DNA of 64,000 bases from Nonlabens sp. Ci31 (GCF_012974865.1 NZ_CP043633.1:558001-622000); one strand, 5' to 3'; counted from the stretch's first letter, positions 18,701 through 28,023 are shown. Numbers and translations are program-made. The notes: generated by a model not told the origin, from the sequence alone.

Positions 18701-21700
18701 AAAGTCTGATATAGCTCCTATTTCTTTACCATTTATAGAAATAGTTGCTCCTACAATTTGCTCTCCGTTATTGTCATATATTTTACCTACCAATTTCCCT
18801 TGGATTGGTTTAGGAGTCTCCATTTTTCTGGATAGTTTTTGCTTGTATCTTTTATATCGATAGGAATTAGGAATAAAGTCCAATCCGTAATAATTAAAAC
18901 GATCAAAATCCAAAGATGGCATAGACACATAATTACCAGAAATACCATTGTAATTATAACCAGTTTTAAGTCCAGTCAACTCATTAAAAAAGTCTGGCTC
19001 AAAATCACTATTATAATTATAAAAACTAAAACCATTCCAAGAAGCTGTAGTGAACTCATCCAGGCTTTTATCGTACATACTAGCCAGTACTTCAGCATTC
19101 ATGGCGGTGTTATCTTGATCTTTTATGGTAAACGACCATTCTTCTTCCATTCCTGGATAGAGTTTATCCCTAAAGGTATTGGTGGTAATTTGATAATTAC
19201 TGACTGCTGCTTTTTCTATTGCTGCGCTGAATTGATTGCTTACATACTCATTTTCAATTTGAACGGCATATCTAAATCCTATTTGTTGACCCTTAGCTTC
19301 TTTAAGGTTGAATTTTTTAGTTGTTTTTCCTTTGGGTAAAAAGATGACTTTTTCTTTTATGATTTTTCGTTTATCATAAGTCAGAAGTTGCATATAAACG
19401 CCATCCATAGCCGTAAAGAAATCTACTATAGCAAAATCGTCTTCTATCTTAAGATGATGAGAAACCATCACAGGATTTATGGATCGATTTTTATTTGCCC
19501 AAACCTCTTTTTTTACCATCTCTTCTACAACATCCTCTTCTTGATTCAGGCTTTTTCCTTTTCCTACTTCTATGGCTTTTGCATAGATCACGTAGTTGCC
19601 ATTATCCCAGTTTTTGGTAATCGGAATTTCAATAGTTGTTAACGAATCTGTGGTCATGCGTTTTTTGAATAGTACAGGCGCGTCTTTCCATTCTCCAGCT
19701 TGCTCGCTAAGTCGTAAATCTGAATAAGGATAACGCTGTCTGTAATTCACATCGTTGAGTTCTTGAAATTCGGCTTGTGGTAGTCCAGAACTGATGACCA
19801 CATGATCTGGTTGTTGGAGTTGTCTGATTTGTAGCTCTATGACCGCATTTATAGCTTTTCCATTGAGGTTTTTGGCAACTACTTTCACTTCATTATTCTC
19901 CACATCTAGAGTAGATGGACTGATCACACTTAATTCCAGTGCTTGCTTGCCCACTCTTACAGAAGTAGAGGCCGTTCGTGTTTCTCCGTTCACATCGGTG
20001 ATTTCTACTTCAATTTGATACGAATAAATAGGATGCACATCTTTTCCTGCTAGGGTAGAATCTGCTACGGCTTTGAACTTGATCTCAAATTCTCCTTGAT
20101 GATCAGTTTTAAAATCGCCTTCCAGCTCTTTACTATCGGCTATAATTTGCTCACCAGAATAATATCCAGAATATTTCCACCAAGGCAAACTGGCGCTTCT
20201 TGTTACTTTATAATGTATGTCTGCATCTGTGATGTTAGAACCTAGTAATGCTTTCGCATGAGCAGTAACTGTAACTGAATCATTTAATTGATAGGTAGCT
20301 TCTACTTCTTTAAAGTCGGCTTTAAAACGTGGTCTTTTGTACTCTTCGACCATAAAACCAAACTCGCCGTATTCAAAATCGTCCACGGCGTCCCAAAAAT
20401 CAGAATCTTGCTCACTATCGATCTCGATGGTAAATTCTCCAGTCAGCACTTCTTTAGGCAAAGTGAATTCTCCATGAAAGCTACCGTATTCGTTTGTAGT
20501 AACGTTGGTTTTAAAGACTTCTTCATAATTGGCATCTTCCACGAGAATTTCAAATTCTTCTCCTGCCACCACTTTAGATACTTCTCCTTTTTTTGAAACA
20601 GCAATTCCTTTGTAATAGACCGTCTGTCCTGGTCTATAAATCGCTCGGTCTAAATACAGAAATGTTTTTACTTCCAGATCTTCCGTAAAATCTTGTGTTC
20701 CTCCTTCATAGTGATACAAACTTGTGGTCAGAACGTCATCTTTAAAAGTAGCCTTGATATCAAACCTCCTTTGCTCTTTGTAGGCTACAAAAGAAAGTTT
20801 TCCTTCCCTATTTGTTTTTCCTCTATTCCTGTATATTCCATCCTCAATAGATGTCGCTATCTCGACATTCTCTATGGGTTTTCCCGATTTTCTATCCAGT
20901 ATTTGAATTTCTACTTGGTTGCCTACAGCTCTTTTAAAAAGAGTCATTTGGGAAACAGTCATATAACTTCCAGAAATACTTTTTTTATCTTCTTGATTGG
21001 TTTCTAGGATCACTAAATAAGTTCCTGCTGCGAGACCTTTTGCGTCGTATTCATACGTGTGCGAGTAGGTGTCTTTTGAAGACCTCAATTTGAATTCTTT
21101 ATATAATGCGATGCGATTTTCTTTTTGAGAATTTTTGAGTTCGGCTCGATACAATGAATCTCTGAAGCCATTTTTGCTGTTATGATTATAAGAAACTTTT
21201 ATAAAACTCATCGCAGCATTATCTACATTTTGATAAGAAACTACACCTCGATGTGGCTCATTGGGAATAATTAAATCTTGATGCTGCACATCTAAAGAAG
21301 GTCGGTAGATATCTGAAAGTAAGGCGGCACATTTTAAAGCGCCATAAGAATCTGGGTATTTCTCTAGGGCCTCTTTTGCCATTTCAATAGCTGTATCTCT
21401 AGCTGCTTGTCTTGTGTTTATATCTAGGCTATTGCTACGTGCATAGTAATATTGTGCCAATTGATGACTTACCAGCGTACTCAAAGCCTTTCCTTTATAT
21501 TGTTCTAATAGCCGCTCATGAAATGCCACATAACCTGGAAGTGCCTCTGAATAACCCAAAACACTGCGCTCATATTCTAAACGTTCTAAAATAATACTCA
21601 CATAAGGAGCCTCTTCTTTTTGTGAGAAGTGTAATTCTTCTAAAGAAGCATAAAGTTGTACGACATCATATTTAGAATAAATAGTATCTCCGGCCGGTCT

Positions 21701-22396
21701 TTTTAATTTTTGAAGTTCTTGAGTTGGTAGGAACGCATTTTTCACTGTGATGACATAAGATTCTCTAGGAGTAGTCAGTCTGTTGTATCCCGTTTTGTAA
21801 AAGTCCAAAGCTTCCCTAGCGAGTAGGTCCAATAAGGTAGGTCTCCATTCCCTTCCTAAAGGTCGCGCGTAGAGTATAGCAGAAAAGTCTGATACTGGAA
21901 TCTTACCGAGCTTATGGCTATCCTTTAAGGAAAGCTGGTAGTGTTTTGAAATTTCTGCAAGGAAAATTTTTGCATCCCAAGTTAGAAAATCGCTATGATC
22001 CATGACTCCGCCAGCAGTTCGGTTTTGTATTTGCCAGCGGTTCTGGCTTAGGTAGTCGTTGAGCAACTTTGCATAGATGGAATGATAGATGTTTTTTTGG
22101 GGGAGTTTTGCTTTATCGATCAGGGCTTCTAATTCGTTGAGGACTTTTTGCTGTGCTTTTTCTTCTTTAATGAGATCAAACTTGGCACGAAACATAAAAG
22201 TCTTTACCAGCTGGTCGCCGTCTTTTTTTCTTTTGGCACGTTTGTAAATTTCTTCCACCACTTTTTTGGCATCGTCTATTTTATTTTCGAGTTCGAATTT
22301 TTCGGCTTGTTGCCACTTGTCTGTATAAAAATCTTGTGCTAGCGCCAGATGACTGCCTGATAGCAGTAGTAATATTATGAAAAGATACTTTTTCAT
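15785..22396 (-). CDS. Alpha-2-macroglobulin-like protein with inserted CarboxypepD_reg and SusC-type TonB plug domains
   Basis: 2203 residues from the ATG at 22396, chosen because it gives a signal peptide (MKKYLFIILLLLSGSHLALA, then Q); an upstream in-frame ATG adds 30 residues. There is no lipobox. Order: helical N-terminus, MG2-type domains with DRAIYRPGQTVYYKG (about 590), MG6-like VLASMYDKSLDEF (about 1100), carboxypeptidase-regulatory-like domain (about 1197-1270), DEVVVMGYS, TonB plug with VVIRGSSSLNGNPQPLYIID (about 1290-1405), A2M/MG7 domain (about 1415 on) and thioester motif C-A-E-Q with Cys1656. Bacterial A2Ms trap attacking proteases through the thioester. Plug domains normally belong to SusC/RagA transporters; here the plug replaces the usual bait region. 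A palindrome copy encodes AFAKA. Confidence 0.92.
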   Translation of the reverse strand: MKKYLFIILLLLSGSHLALAQDFYTDKWQQAEKFELENKIDDAKKVVEEIYKRAKRKKDGDQLVKTFMFRAKFDLIKEEKAQQKVLNELEALIDKAKLPQKNIYHSIYAKLLNDYLSQNRWQIQNRTAGGVMDHSDFLTWDAKIFLAEISKHYQLSLKDSHKLGKIPVSDFSAILYARPLGREWRPTLLDLLAREALDFYKTGYNRLTTPRESYVITVKNAFLPTQELQKLKRPAGDTIYSKYDVVQLYASLEELHFSQKEEAPYVSIILERLEYERSVLGYSEALPGYVAFHERLLEQYKGKALSTLVSHQLAQYYYARSNSLDINTRQAARDTAIEMAKEALEKYPDSYGALKCAALLSDIYRPSLDVQHQDLIIPNEPHRGVVSYQNVDNAAMSFIKVSYNHNSKNGFRDSLYRAELKNSQKENRIALYKEFKLRSSKDTYSHTYEYDAKGLAAGTYLVILETNQEDKKSISGSYMTVSQMTLFKRAVGNQVEIQILDRKSGKPIENVEIATSIEDGIYRNRGKTNREGKLSFVAYKEQRRFDIKATFKDDVLTTSLYHYEGGTQDFTEDLEVKTFLYLDRAIYRPGQTVYYKGIAVSKKGEVSKVVAGEEFEILVEDANYEEVFKTNVTTNEYGSFHGEFTLPKEVLTGEFTIEIDSEQDSDFWDAVDDFEYGEFGFMVEEYKRPRFKADFKEVEATYQLNDSVTVTAHAKALLGSNITDADIHYKVTRSASLPWWKYSGYYSGEQIIADSKELEGDFKTDHQGEFEIKFKAVADSTLAGKDVHPIYSYQIEVEITDVNGETRTASTSVRVGKQALELSVISPSTLDVENNEVKVVAKNLNGKAINAVIELQIRQLQQPDHVVISSGLPQAEFQELNDVNYRQRYPYSDLRLSEQAGEWKDAPVLFKKRMTTDSLTTIEIPITKNWDNGNYVIYAKAIEVGKGKSLNQEEDVVEEMVKKEVWANKNRSINPVMVSHHLKIEDDFAIVDFFTAMDGVYMQLLTYDKRKIIKEKVIFLPKGKTTKKFNLKEAKGQQIGFRYAVQIENEYVSNQFSAAIEKAAVSNYQITTNTFRDKLYPGMEEEWSFTIKDQDNTAMNAEVLASMYDKSLDEFTTASWNGFSFYNYNSDFEPDFFNELTGLKTGYNYNGISGNYVSMPSLDFDRFNYYGLDFIPNSYRYKRYKQKLSRKMETPKPIQGKLVGKIYDNNGEQIVGATISINGKEIGAISDFDGYYILDPEKGDTLIFQFIGYIKKEIKYKGEKILNIQLEENGDSLDEVVVMGYSNNARQMSSVSSSAISDDSESRSPNDSIGGILQGFVSGLEVSYADGQPGASAEVVIRGSSSLNGNPQPLYIIDGVPMDEATFKAINSSDIKEIATLKGANATAIYGSRAANGVIIISTKEGVSANDLVLQEMALNNVQIRKDLKEMAFFLPELKTDTDGNLKFSFTSPEMLTQWKLRLFAHNKQAETAYLEKQVVTQKELSLVPNAPRFLRETDTIRFSTKIANLSDTKMEGIATLKLFDALTMQPIDQELKNTNALQNFTAEKGGNTSVNWTFVIPVGTKAVTYRVIAKAGQYSDGEENTLPVLTNRMLVTESRSLWVRAGETETVVMDKLENNRSTTLENHQLTFEYTSNPSWYAIKSLPYLMEYEHNCAEQVFSRYYANSMAAHILNSSPEVKEVFESWAANGTNKSKLEQNEELKSVILAHTPWLRDAQTEAQKQQRLATLFDLEKTALEKKKTLAKLEEKQLSSGGFPWFSGGNMNEYITRHIAAGIGHLNKLEVNDEDRPQTDRMYKNAIAAVDRAWVKRFNDYLNNQKSLKKFDFGASYWHYQYARSFEKSVLDQKMDKVLENGRKLAFAKAGKEFASKPLYTQLLMAIVLHRNGESNTAAKILEGLRQTAVMNKENGMYWKENTNSWYWYSSDIETQALAIEAFYEIEKDAKTVEELQVWLLKKKRTTQWKSTKATADATYALLLQNGTWTSVALNNRITWAGKSLPQEKLDAVKKEAGTGYFKISLDKNEMTKQHARVEVKNKGEVTGYGGLYWQYFEDLDKITVDDNGPLSVKKKLFKKISNNSGEELKEITSQDPLEIGDLITIRIEIRTTADMDFVHLKDMRASGFEPGNVLSEYKWQDGLGYYQSTKDIATHFFFDNVPKGTYVFEYEVRANNAGHFSNGITILESMYAPEFSSHSAGERVRIEE
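16806..16819. repeat. Iterated palindrome copy 4
   Basis: Perfect GCTTTCGCGAAAGC in the macroglobulin gene (minus strand KLAFAKAGKEF). Confidence 0.95.
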
Positions 22397-22504
22397 GATT
22401 CTTCTAGTTTGTAATAAAGGTACGTTGATTCCTAGCTTTAGAAAAAATAGAATGAGTAAAAGCACCTTTTCAATGAGGGAATGCAATTTTGGTTTAGTTT
22501 TTGA

Positions 22505-22512
22505 TATTTTTG
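22505..22512 (+). promoter_or_regulatory. -7 box 4 nt before a start codon (leaderless promoter candidate)
   Basis: TATTTTTG matches TAnnTTTG; the ATG of the TPR gene begins 4 nt later. With the Bacteroidetes box centred near -7, transcription would begin at about the A of ATG. Confidence 0.5.
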
Positions 22513-22516
22513 TTAG

Positions 22517-23272
22517 ATGAAGAAGATTTTAATCACACTATTGTTTTTAACGGGCACAGTTGTTTATGGTCAGTCCGCTTTCGCGAAAGCGGAACAATTA
22601 TACAGAGGCGAGAAATACGACAAAGCCCTGGTATCATTTACTAAATTGTATAAGCAGAACAGTGCTGACTTAAACGTTATAGAACGTTTAGGAGACATAG
22701 CCGGTCATAAAAAAGACTTTAAAACGGCAATGAGCTACTACAAGATATTGTTAGAAAACAAACCAAAAGATGCCCACTACAACTTTAAATACGGCGGTGC
22801 CATGGGACTTTATGCTAAAAGTTGCTCCAAGTTAAAGGCACTAGGCATGCTGGACGATATCAAAATGTATCTTAAAAAAGCAGCCAGACTGGATCCCAAT
22901 CATATAGAATCAAGACATGCGTTATCTCAATTATACTGTGAACTACCTGGCCTAGTAGGTGGCTCTATTAAGAAAAGCCGCTCCTATGCTAACGAGCTTT
23001 TAAATTTATCTCCTGTAGATGGACATCTGGCACATGGATTTATAGATGAATATGAAGAAGATTATGACAAGGCGGTGGTTTCTTATGGTAAAGCGGTAGA
23101 AACTGGTGGCTCTTTAGTTACCTATAGAAAACTAGCAGCGGTGTATGAGAATAAATTAAAGAATTATGACAAAGCCCTAAAAGTTCTCAAACGCGCCCGA
23201 CAAAAACACCAAGACTATCAGCTTGCTCTCGATATCGCTAGCTTAGAAACACGGCTACAAATAAGCGAGTAA
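22517..23272 (+). CDS. Secreted TPR protein
   Basis: 251 residues. Signal peptide MKKILITLLFLTGTVVYGQ, then SAFAKAEQLYRGEKYDKAL, the first of several TPR-like helix pairs (DKALVSFTKLYKQNSADLNV, FKTAMSYYKILLENKPKDAH, DKAVVSYGKAVETGGSLVTY). Predicted periplasmic helper or scaffold; no specific partner can be named. It is divergent from the macroglobulin gene (120 bp apart), so shared regulation is possible. A palindrome copy (22577-22590) encodes AFAKA at the mature N-terminus. The 38 nt to mpl suggest co-transcription. Confidence 0.8.
   Translation: MKKILITLLFLTGTVVYGQSAFAKAEQLYRGEKYDKALVSFTKLYKQNSADLNVIERLGDIAGHKKDFKTAMSYYKILLENKPKDAHYNFKYGGAMGLYAKSCSKLKALGMLDDIKMYLKKAARLDPNHIESRHALSQLYCELPGLVGGSIKKSRSYANELLNLSPVDGHLAHGFIDEYEEDYDKAVVSYGKAVETGGSLVTYRKLAAVYENKLKNYDKALKVLKRARQKHQDYQLALDIASLETRLQISE
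22577..22590. repeat. Iterated palindrome copy 5
   Basis: Perfect GCTTTCGCGAAAGC flanked by CC and GG, encoding SAFAKAE next to a signal peptide. Confidence 0.95.
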
Positions 23273-23310
23273 CATCAATTAAGTTTTATAACTTACCAAA
23301 AACTCATTAT

Positions 23311-24663
23311 ATGCGCGTACACTTTATCGCGATAGGCGGCAGCGCCATGCACAATCTTGCTCTTGCTTTACATCACAAAGGTGATCATGTAACAGGTAGC
23401 GACGATACTATCTTTGAACCAAGTAAGTCCAGACTGGACAAGTACGGTTTGTTTCCACAAGAATTTGGCTGGTTTACAGAGAAGATCACTACAGATCTCG
23501 ATGCTGTAATTTTAGGAATGCATGCAAAAGAGGACAATCCGGAATTATTAAAAGCTCAAGAATTAGGGCTTAGAATTTATTCTTATCCCGAATACCTCTA
23601 TGAACAGTCTAAAAACAAAACACGTGTTGTTATAGGCGGCTCTCATGGTAAAACAACCATTACTTCTATGATTCTTCATGTCATGCATTACCATGAAAAA
23701 GAAGTGGATTATATGGTAGGTGCACAACTGGACGGTTTTGATACCATGGTGCATCTTACTGAAGAAAATGAATTTATAGTTTTAGAAGGTGATGAATATC
23801 TTTCTAGTCCTATCGATAGAAGACCTAAATTTCATTTGTACCAACCTAATATCGCATTGATTTCAGGCATCGCTTGGGATCATATCAATGTTTTTCCTAC
23901 TTGGGAAAATTACTTGAGTCAGTTTGAGCAGTTTGTTGAATTGATGAAAGACGGTAGTATTCTCGTTTACAATGAAGATGATGCGGCAGTTGTAGCAATA
24001 TCTGAAGCGGCTACAAAACCTACTAGAAAACATTCTTATACAGTTCCAGCACATCAAATCATCAATGGTATTACTTATCTGGACACTCCTGAAGGAGATA
24101 TGCCTATTGAAATTTTTGGTAAACACAACTTGAGCAATCTCGCTGGTGCTAAATGGATGTGTCAACACATGGGCATTGATGAAGATGATTTTTATGAAGC
24201 TATTGCGACCTTTAAAGGAGCCTCCAAACGCCTTGAAAAAATCGCCGAAAATTCAGATGCGGTGATCTATAAAGATTTTGCACATTCCCCTAGTAAAGTT
24301 GCTGCTACAACAGCAGCAGTTGCAGCACAATACAAAGGACGTAAAATTATCGCTTGCTTAGAATTGCATACCTACTCCAGCCTGGATCCAGAATTTTTAA
24401 TACAGTATAAAAGCGCACTGGACCCAGCAAGTGTCGCCGTAGTTTTTTACAGTCCGCATGCAGTAGAGATTAAAAAGCTTGCCCCTGTGTCCAGAGAGCA
24501 GATATTAGAAGCTTTTGATAGAGATGACTTAATAGTTATGACAGATCCTGCCACATTTAAAGAATGGCTGTTTAAACAGTCCTTAGACAAGAGTGCTTTG
24601 CTATTGATGAGCAGCGGTAATTATGGAGGTTTAGATTTTGAAGAATTGAAAGGATTGATCTAA
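23311..24663 (+). CDS. mpl: UDP-N-acetylmuramate:L-alanyl-gamma-D-glutamyl-meso-diaminopimelate ligase
   Basis: 450 residues, Mur-ligase family. Mpl joins recycled murein tripeptide to UDP-MurNAc in the cytoplasm. Seen: N-terminal Rossmann motif HFIAIGGSAMHNLALALHHK, ATP loop GGSHGKTTITSM, EGDEYLSS, the IAWDHINVFPTWENY box, FGKHNLSNLAGA and the C-terminal FAHSPSKVAAT. The early GSAMHNLA and the DHINVFPT box separate it from MurC. It lies 38 nt after the TPR gene and ends before a bidirectional terminator shared with the convergent protease gene. Confidence 0.93.
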   Translation: MRVHFIAIGGSAMHNLALALHHKGDHVTGSDDTIFEPSKSRLDKYGLFPQEFGWFTEKITTDLDAVILGMHAKEDNPELLKAQELGLRIYSYPEYLYEQSKNKTRVVIGGSHGKTTITSMILHVMHYHEKEVDYMVGAQLDGFDTMVHLTEENEFIVLEGDEYLSSPIDRRPKFHLYQPNIALISGIAWDHINVFPTWENYLSQFEQFVELMKDGSILVYNEDDAAVVAISEAATKPTRKHSYTVPAHQIINGITYLDTPEGDMPIEIFGKHNLSNLAGAKWMCQHMGIDEDDFYEAIATFKGASKRLEKIAENSDAVIYKDFAHSPSKVAATTAAVAAQYKGRKIIACLELHTYSSLDPEFLIQYKSALDPASVAVVFYSPHAVEIKKLAPVSREQILEAFDRDDLIVMTDPATFKEWLFKQSLDKSALLLMSSGNYGGLDFEELKGLI

Positions 24664-24740
24664 AACCATCGATAGTCATTAGTTCACATTTCTTATAAGA
24701 ACGAATTTGAATTAAATGTGGAGTTAAAGTATAAAGCAAA

Positions 24741-24774
24741 AAAAATGCGATCCTAATGGATCGCATTTTTGCTT
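24741..24774. terminator. Bidirectional terminator
   Basis: AAAAATGCGATCC (24741-24753) pairs with GGATCGCATTTTT (24758-24770) around TAAT. It lies between convergent mpl and the S8 protease. Confidence 0.9.
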
Positions 24775-24790
24775 TTATGTGAAGAAGAAC

Positions 24791-27736
24791 TTACTTATTG
24801 ATAAGCACCTTTTTAACTGTTTTAGAAGTCCCTTGTTGTACTTGTAATAAGTACAATCCATTAGTCAAGTTTTGAACATCTATAGTTTCATTTAATCTTG
24901 AAGCATCTTGCACTTCTTTAGTAAATACAACACGACCATTAAGATCAAGAAGGTAAATAACAGCATCACCAGTATTCACGTTATTTGATCCAGCAGCAAC
25001 AGTAAACAAACCATTTGATGGATTTGGATAAACAGTAAATTCTAAATCCTCTATATCTTGATTACTTAAAGTTACAGGCTCTTCACAAAAGGTGATTTTC
25101 CAATTGTTCAAAGTTCCTAAATCTGCAGGACCACGATCACTCACAGTAAGTATCCAAGTACCGTTTATAGTTTGTCCATCAAATAAAGACAAGTCTCCTA
25201 CTGGTGCAACAAGACCTGTGTAACCTGGCACTCCTGCTGTGGTATTGCAGGTAAAAGGTCTTGCATCATTATCAAAAACTACATCTAGGTTAGGAGTAGC
25301 ACAACCATTTGGGCTGGTTAAAGCTACGACGGTTCCTGCAGGAGAAGTCAATGTGATGTTGAGGTCACCCGAATACTCGTGAGTACTTAACACTTGTACC
25401 GTTAACTTACCTATTGCAATATTATTCGCTTCATTAACCGTTAGCGTACTTTGTATTCCCGTATTGTTATTGTCCGGTATACTTATAGGTGTAGGAACGG
25501 CAGCATTAATCTCATTACATGAAAAGGTAGTAAAAGATCGAGTTGTAAAAGCTCCTTGTCCACAATCATTTAATGCCTTAACTCTCCAATAATAAGTAAA
25601 TGAAGGACTAAAAATGACAGGGCTTAAAGCATAAGAAGAATTACTGACAATTTGAGTAACTAAAGTCCTAGAAAAAGAAGGATTTGTAGTTATTTGTATC
25701 TCGTAGTTTTGAGCATTAAATTCATCATCCCAATCTAATAAAGCCGAGGTGCTCACGCGAGTAGCCTGATCCAATGGAAAACTTAAATTTAGAGTATTTA
25801 TATTATCACTCATTATCCTTAGAGTAAGACCAAGAGTTTTAGTTTCTGAAGAAGTCACAGCGGTCACAACAATAGGATAAGTCCCGTCTGCAGCGGCATT
25901 CAAATTTGTCATAGAGAGCGTATCGTTACCAGGCGCAGTAAATGATCCTGTGGTAAAGTTAGTGTTAACTCCGTTAGGCACTCCAGATACTGTAAGAACA
26001 GCTGTGTCACTAAAATTGGATGAAGCTAAAAACTCTAAAGGAAAAGAAACCGTTTGATCATTACAAGTTTCAATAGTACTTTGAGAAGAAGTGATGGCAA
26101 AATCATTACTCTCTCCAGTTACTACTAAACTGAATGCCTGTGAACCACTTACTAAAGTACCTTTATGAGTAACTGTAATCGTATATGTTCCTGAAGCATT
26201 TGCAACATCAACTCTTTCAAAATTATCTACGCTGTTATCTCCAGTGCCGTTTGTTGAAACGCTTGTTAATTTCCAAGGCTCAAAAGAAGTACCGTTTTGA
26301 GTGATTCTAATATCTAGATCGTTCACTAAAGCTGGTGCTGCATCGTTTAATCCATTTGTATTTATACCTCCTGGCAGATCTGTCCATGAAATAGATGCTA
26401 TCAAAGCAGTTACATTATCAGATTCTACTGTGATAGAATACGACTGTCCACTCATTAACTCTTCTTCTACTATTCTTGACTCTATTCTATTTTCAGAAAT
26501 GGCATTTGCAGCTGCCATTGTATTCATAAGTCCCCATCCAAATTTAGTATCTGGACCAATAGCTCCTGCATCATCTGCAGTGTGAAGTGTCAGTCCTTTC
26601 AAGGTTGCTGCTCTCATGAAAACACCATTTTTATTATTGTAATATTGTTGTAACAACAGCATGGATCCGGCTACATTAGGGGAGGCCATAGAAGTACCAC
26701 TTATAGTACCATAAGCACTATCTGAAGAGTCAAAACTACTCGTTAAACCTGTACCATTCCCTGCGATATCTGGCTTGATTCTAAAATCATCACTTGGTCC
26801 TTGACTACTTCCAGAGCTGATCACCACAGAGTTTAATGAACCATCAAGATTAATTAAAGCATCTTGAGCATTTGCAACTGTCATGATGTTCTTTGCTACT
26901 TTATCTCCTGTCAATTTATCAACGTCAGCAAATGCACCTATTGGACTAGGGTTCGAATTATTCCCATCATTTCCAGCAGAATAAACTGGTAAGTAATAAG
27001 GCGCATTATATGCGATTTGATCTACCTCTCTTGCAGCGCCTGTATATTTTCCAATAAATTCTGGTGCGCTAGAAAAACTAGCAATAGGAATTCCGTAAGA
27101 ATGATTAGAAATAAGCGCCCCGTTAGCTGCAAAGGCTGCCATTTCAGAAGTGTCAGAGGTCCAATCACTGGTAACTACTTGTGCTTGTGGCGCCATACCT
27201 TTTGCTGAGGCATTAACTCCAGAACCTGCAATGGTACCGCTTACATGGGTAGCATGAAAACTGTTATTATTTAAAGTAGAAGGAGCATCTCCTCTACTAG
27301 CTCTTTGCCCAGCGATTGCCCCAAATTCTTGGTGTGTAATCCTTGTCGGCCCGCCATCCCAAACATATGCAGTCATTCCTTGACCTTCAATATTGAGACC
27401 CAAAGAATTACCATTATGTAACCTATTTGCTCTCGTACTGATCGCTGCATCCACGTTATCAATACTGTAATAAACAGGAACACCTGCATCTGTAATCCTC
27501 ATCAATTGATCGAAAGATCCATCTTGATTTTCTCTAAATATCGGAATGTTTTTAGCTCTTGAATACTCTAAAACTTTTTCTTGATCTTTTAAGTTCTTAG
27601 CTTTCAAATCCACTATCAAGTTTTGTAATTCTTCTTGATTGTTTGCTTTTACAATTTGGGCTCTCTGCTCTGCAGTTTGAGCGGTCATAAATAGCATGCT
27701 GAAAAGCATTGCAACTAAAGTAATTTTTATCTTCAT
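24791..27736 (-). CDS. Secreted subtilisin-like (S8) protease with P-domain and type IX sorting domain
   Basis: 981 residues. Signal peptide MKIKITLVAMLFSMLFMTAQ; a propeptide-like part; S8 catalytic domain with Asp127 (YVWDGGP), His164 (HATHVSGTIAG), oxyanion Asn256 (SAGNDGN) and Ser349 (GTSMASPNVAGS). A pre-peptidase-like and Fn3-like middle follows, then a proprotein-convertase P-domain (SIPDNNNTGIQ ... GTWILTVSDRGPADLGTLNN) and a type A C-terminal sorting domain (FTVYPNPSNGLFTV ... GLYLLQVQ ... KKVLINK). It should be exported by Sec, then by the type IX system to which porU and gldJ belong. A variant -7 box (TATTTTAG, 27767-27760) lies 23 nt before the ATG. Confidence 0.94.
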   Translation of the reverse strand: MKIKITLVAMLFSMLFMTAQTAEQRAQIVKANNQEELQNLIVDLKAKNLKDQEKVLEYSRAKNIPIFRENQDGSFDQLMRITDAGVPVYYSIDNVDAAISTRANRLHNGNSLGLNIEGQGMTAYVWDGGPTRITHQEFGAIAGQRASRGDAPSTLNNNSFHATHVSGTIAGSGVNASAKGMAPQAQVVTSDWTSDTSEMAAFAANGALISNHSYGIPIASFSSAPEFIGKYTGAAREVDQIAYNAPYYLPVYSAGNDGNNSNPSPIGAFADVDKLTGDKVAKNIMTVANAQDALINLDGSLNSVVISSGSSQGPSDDFRIKPDIAGNGTGLTSSFDSSDSAYGTISGTSMASPNVAGSMLLLQQYYNNKNGVFMRAATLKGLTLHTADDAGAIGPDTKFGWGLMNTMAAANAISENRIESRIVEEELMSGQSYSITVESDNVTALIASISWTDLPGGINTNGLNDAAPALVNDLDIRITQNGTSFEPWKLTSVSTNGTGDNSVDNFERVDVANASGTYTITVTHKGTLVSGSQAFSLVVTGESNDFAITSSQSTIETCNDQTVSFPLEFLASSNFSDTAVLTVSGVPNGVNTNFTTGSFTAPGNDTLSMTNLNAAADGTYPIVVTAVTSSETKTLGLTLRIMSDNINTLNLSFPLDQATRVSTSALLDWDDEFNAQNYEIQITTNPSFSRTLVTQIVSNSSYALSPVIFSPSFTYYWRVKALNDCGQGAFTTRSFTTFSCNEINAAVPTPISIPDNNNTGIQSTLTVNEANNIAIGKLTVQVLSTHEYSGDLNITLTSPAGTVVALTSPNGCATPNLDVVFDNDARPFTCNTTAGVPGYTGLVAPVGDLSLFDGQTINGTWILTVSDRGPADLGTLNNWKITFCEEPVTLSNQDIEDLEFTVYPNPSNGLFTVAAGSNNVNTGDAVIYLLDLNGRVVFTKEVQDASRLNETIDVQNLTNGLYLLQVQQGTSKTVKKVLINK

Positions 27737-27987
27737 CTCTAAATGTTTAAAAAGGTTTGCTAAAATATGGAATCATTCTCTTTAATTCTCTGTAAAACTA
27801 AAATTTATTATTGATGCCATTGAGATAATTTGATAAATTATTGTTATTCTTTGTGCGTGCTACCTACTTTGTGACAAGTAGCTGCAACATATTTAAACAG
27901 TAGTATAAATGATTACCCAATTATTATTAGTTCATAAAAGACTTAATTAATTACAATTTCTAAAAAACTTAAACCGATTCAATTAAT

Positions 27988-27995
27988 TACTTTTG
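27988..27995 (+). promoter_or_regulatory. -7 promoter box of purH
   Basis: TACTTTTG matches TAnnTTTG and lies 28 nt before the purH ATG. The rest of the 287-bp gap is AT-rich; an imperfect stem (CTACTT/AAGTAG, 27864-27881) is the only other structure I see. Confidence 0.6.
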
Positions 27996-28023
27996 CACTT
28001 TCCCACACAAAACAACACACATC

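Noticed and set aside
18839..19339. 166-codon open frame on the plus strand inside the macroglobulin gene
   Set aside because: Isoleucine-rich, low-complexity antisense reading of a real gene; no sign of coding selection.
20229..20242. GCTTTCGCATGAGC as another palindrome copy
   Set aside because: Several mismatches in the right half; likely chance similarity.
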